The position numbers were made by a program, and so were the translations under genes. Shown here one piece after another: positions 61,807 through 64,000 of a stretch of DNA of 64,000 nt. How positions within the stretch are numbered: the first letter of the stretch is position 1; each line of letters starts with the position of its first letter. The notes beneath the pieces are model-generated. The model did not search any database. It saw only the letters and a program-made list of their open reading frames with translations, and had not been told where the DNA came from. Source of the DNA: Bacteroides sp. (GTDB lineage Bacteria; Bacteroidota; Bacteroidia; Bacteroidales; Bacteroidaceae); NCBI GenBank assembly GCA_017471925.1, contig JAFURM010000005.1, positions 1 to 64,000 of the forward strand. Direction: 5' to 3'.

Positions 61807-64000
61807 ATGATACAGACAGTCATCAAGCGCGACGGGCGCATCGTTGGGTTCAACGAAGAGAAAATAGTCACCGCCATCCGTAAAGCCATGCTTCATACGG
61901 ACAAGGGCGAAGACCTGCAGTTGATTCACCAGATTACCGACCACATCTCCTTCAAGGGAGAGGCGCAGATGACCGTGGAAGCCATTCAGGACATGGTGGA
62001 AATGGAACTGATGAAGAGCAGCCGTAAGGATGTGGCCCAGAAGTATATCGCCTACCGCAACCAGCGTAGCATCGCCCGCAAGGCCAAGACACGCGACATG
62101 TTTCTGGAGATTATCGACATCAAGTCCAACGACATCACCCGCGAAAACGCCAACATGAACACCGACACGCCTGCCGGTATGATGATGAAGTTTGCCAGTG
62201 AGAGCACCAAACCTTTCGTGGACGACTACCTGCTCAGTGCGGAGGTGCTGGATGCCGTCTCCCACAACTACCTGCATATCCACGACAAGGACTACTACCC
62301 CACCAAGAGCTTGACCTGCGTACAGCATCCGCTGGATCGCATCCTGGAGTATGGCTTCTCGGCCGGACACGGCGAGTCACGCCCGGCCAAGCGCATAGAG
62401 ACAGCCAGCATCATGGGTTGTATCTCCTTGGAGACGGCCCAGAACGAAATGCACGGCGGACAGGCCATCCCGGCCTTTGACTTCTATCTGGCTCCCTATG
62501 TGCGCAACAGTTTCATCGAAGAACTGAAGAATCTGGAAGAGCTGGAGGGCAAGGACTACAGCCACCTCTATCAGAAAGAGCTGAGTGATTATCTGCAGCA
62601 ACCGTTAGACGGTCTGTCGGACGAGCGACGCATCGTGCAACATGCCGTGAACCGCACCGTGGCCCGGGTGCACCAGGCTATGGAGGCTTTCATCCACAAC
62701 ATGAACACCATTCACTCACGTGGAGGTAACCAGGTGGTGTTCAGTTCCATCAACTATGGCACGGACACCTCGGCCGAAGGACGCTGCATCATCCGCGAAC
62801 TCCTGAAGAGCACCTACCGTGGTGTGGGTAACGGTGAGACGGCCATCTTCCCCATACAGATATGGAAAAAGAAACGTGGCGTCAGCTATCTTCCCGAAGA
62901 CCGCAACTATGACCTCTACCAGCTGGCCTGCAAGGTGACGGCACGCCGTTTCTTCCCCAATTTCCTGAACCTGGACGCCACCTTCAACCAGGACGATGAA
63001 TGGCGGGCCGACGACCCCAAGCGCTACATTCATGAAGTAGCCACCATGGGATGTCGTACCCGTGTGTTCGAAAACCGTTTCGGTCCCAAGACCTCCATCG
63101 GACGCGGTAACCTCTCCTTCTCCACTATCAACATTGTACGTATGGCCATCGAGTGCATGAAGCTGGAAGACAAAGAGCAGCGCATCGCCCTTTTCTTTGC
63201 CAAGCTGGACCAGATGCTGGAGGTGACGGCACGCCAGCTTCATGAACGCATGGAGTTCCAGAAGACCGCTTTTGCCAAGCAGTTCCCCTTGCTGATGTCT
63301 GTCCTGTGGGTAGGCAGCGAAAAACTGAAACCTAATGACACCATTGCATCTGTCATCAACCAGGGCACATTGGGCATAGGCTTCATTGGTCTGGCCGAAT
63401 GTCTCGTGGCTCTGATTGGCAAGCACCACGGTGAGTCGGAAGAGGCGCAGGAGTTGGGATTGCGCATCGTGACCTATATGCGTGACCGTGCCAACCAGTT
63501 CTCTGACCGCTATCAGCATAACTACAGCATACTGGCCACACCGGCCGAAGGTCTGTCGGGCAAGTTTACCCGCAAGGACCGTGCCGAGTTCGGCCTCCTG
63601 CCCGGCATCACCGACCGCGACTACTACACCAACTCCAACCATGTGCCCGTCTACTACAAGTGCAGCGCACGCCACAAGGCCGAGGTGGAGGCTCCCTATC
63701 ACGACCTGACACGTGGCGGACACATCTTCTACGTGGAGATGGATGGCGATGCTACCCACAATCCCGAGGTCATCATGCGTGTGGTAGACATGATGGACAA
63801 GTATAATATCGGCTATGGCTCGGTGAACCACAACCGCAACCGTTGTTTAGACTGTGGCTACGAGAATGCCACGCCCCATTTGGAGAAGTGCCCGAAGTGT
63901 GGCAGCACCCGCATTGACAAACTGCAGCGCATCACCGGTTACCTCGTGGGTACCACCGACCGTTGGAACAGTGCCAAGCTTGCCGAACTGAACGACAGAC
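61807..64000 (+). CDS. nrdD: Anaerobic ribonucleoside-triphosphate reductase, 3' end cut by the window
   Basis: The frame is open from the ATG at 61807 to the edge, 731 codons. Residues 1 to about 95 are an ATP cone (IQTVIKRDGRIVGFNEEKIV), the allosteric activity site. The C-terminal part has the zinc-binding cysteines Cys680, Cys683, Cys695 and Cys698, and the glycyl-radical Gly711 in ITGYLVGT. It makes dNTPs without oxygen using a radical placed on that glycine by NrdG, which is likely encoded just beyond the window. Only the last residues are missing. The terminator upstream and the operator-like repeat point to its own regulation. Confidence 0.95.
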   Translation, partial: MIQTVIKRDGRIVGFNEEKIVTAIRKAMLHTDKGEDLQLIHQITDHISFKGEAQMTVEAIQDMVEMELMKSSRKDVAQKYIAYRNQRSIARKAKTRDMFLEIIDIKSNDITRENANMNTDTPAGMMMKFASESTKPFVDDYLLSAEVLDAVSHNYLHIHDKDYYPTKSLTCVQHPLDRILEYGFSAGHGESRPAKRIETASIMGCISLETAQNEMHGGQAIPAFDFYLAPYVRNSFIEELKNLEELEGKDYSHLYQKELSDYLQQPLDGLSDERRIVQHAVNRTVARVHQAMEAFIHNMNTIHSRGGNQVVFSSINYGTDTSAEGRCIIRELLKSTYRGVGNGETAIFPIQIWKKKRGVSYLPEDRNYDLYQLACKVTARRFFPNFLNLDATFNQDDEWRADDPKRYIHEVATMGCRTRVFENRFGPKTSIGRGNLSFSTINIVRMAIECMKLEDKEQRIALFFAKLDQMLEVTARQLHERMEFQKTAFAKQFPLLMSVLWVGSEKLKPNDTIASVINQGTLGIGFIGLAECLVALIGKHHGESEEAQELGLRIVTYMRDRANQFSDRYQHNYSILATPAEGLSGKFTRKDRAEFGLLPGITDRDYYTNSNHVPVYYKCSARHKAEVEAPYHDLTRGGHIFYVEMDGDATHNPEVIMRVVDMMDKYNIGYGSVNHNRNRCLDCGYENATPHLEKCPKCGSTRIDKLQRITGYLVGTTDRWNSAKLAELNDR

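Noticed and set aside
62716..63831. 371-codon minus-strand open frame
   Set aside because: Opposite nrdD, whose frame is open through the window edge and has the expected catalytic and zinc residues.

Overview
The window is chromosomal DNA from a Bacteroides-like member of the Bacteroidales. Three things support this. The gene set includes a Bat aerotolerance operon, a PyrK/PyrD pair, an L28-L33-DUF4295 operon, DUF4494, a hybrid two-component protein ending in an AraC domain, and an oxygen-independent NrdD. Most upstream regions carry the Bacteroides promoter grammar (a TTG element 19-20 bases before TAnnTTTG). Ribosome-binding sites of the Shine-Dalgarno type are generally not obvious. I see no phage, transposase, insertion sequence or CRISPR array; most of the window is core genome.

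Layout. 1-660: the start of a membrane protein running off the left edge, a perfect 20-bp hairpin, and tRNA-Ser(GGA) with its own promoter and terminator. 0.7-9.8 kb: a methyltransferase and a DUF2148 iron-sulfur protein, divergent from a FetAB-like ABC exporter; then a giant TamB-like protein divergent from tsaD, followed by a CinA C-terminal amidase. 9.9-14.3 kb: L28, L33 and a 52-residue DUF4295 protein, then ftsY-rimO, an HU protein, and an unusual HU-membrane-LysM protein. 14.5-23.1 kb: a nine-gene MoxR/DUF58/Bat operon whose products form a membrane and periplasmic complex of von Willebrand, TPR and BatD proteins.

23.3-36.9 kb: housekeeping genes (dapA, ligA, trmD, pyrD-pyrK, a Cro/CI-type regulator, holA, AMP nucleosidase, an orphan HsdR-N nuclease domain, DUF4494, a YggS-like PLP protein, a dihydroorotate dehydrogenase-like protein and an acyl-CoA ligase). 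37-45.4 kb: a sensor-less hybrid histidine kinase/AraC protein, an MFS transporter, a metallo-beta-lactamase-fold hydrolase, tRNA-Lys(CTT), a DUF3332 lipoprotein, a repeat-rich intergenic segment leading into an AAA/DUF4143 ATPase, and a POT-family peptide transporter. 45.4-51.7 kb: YbaK-type deacylase overlapping uvrA, divergent from a sigma-54 response regulator/histidine kinase pair. 52-64 kb: an isolated GH43 lipoprotein flanked by matching TGTGTCA elements, a K+/H+ antiporter, a three-LysM/periplasmic-binding protein paired with a beta-barrel protein, a DEAD-box helicase, an S9 peptidase, and nrdD cut by the right edge.

The most interesting signals are outside the standard gene calls: an HU protein that appears to cross the inner membrane and end in a peptidoglycan-binding domain; long inverted repeats placed exactly over or just upstream of the -7 boxes of the acyl-CoA ligase, MFS and nrdD promoters; three 32-bp-phased repeats upstream of the DUF4143 ATPase; and TGTGTCA-N6-TGACACA elements on both sides of the GH43 gene. 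All calls come from reading the sequence; no database search was run.
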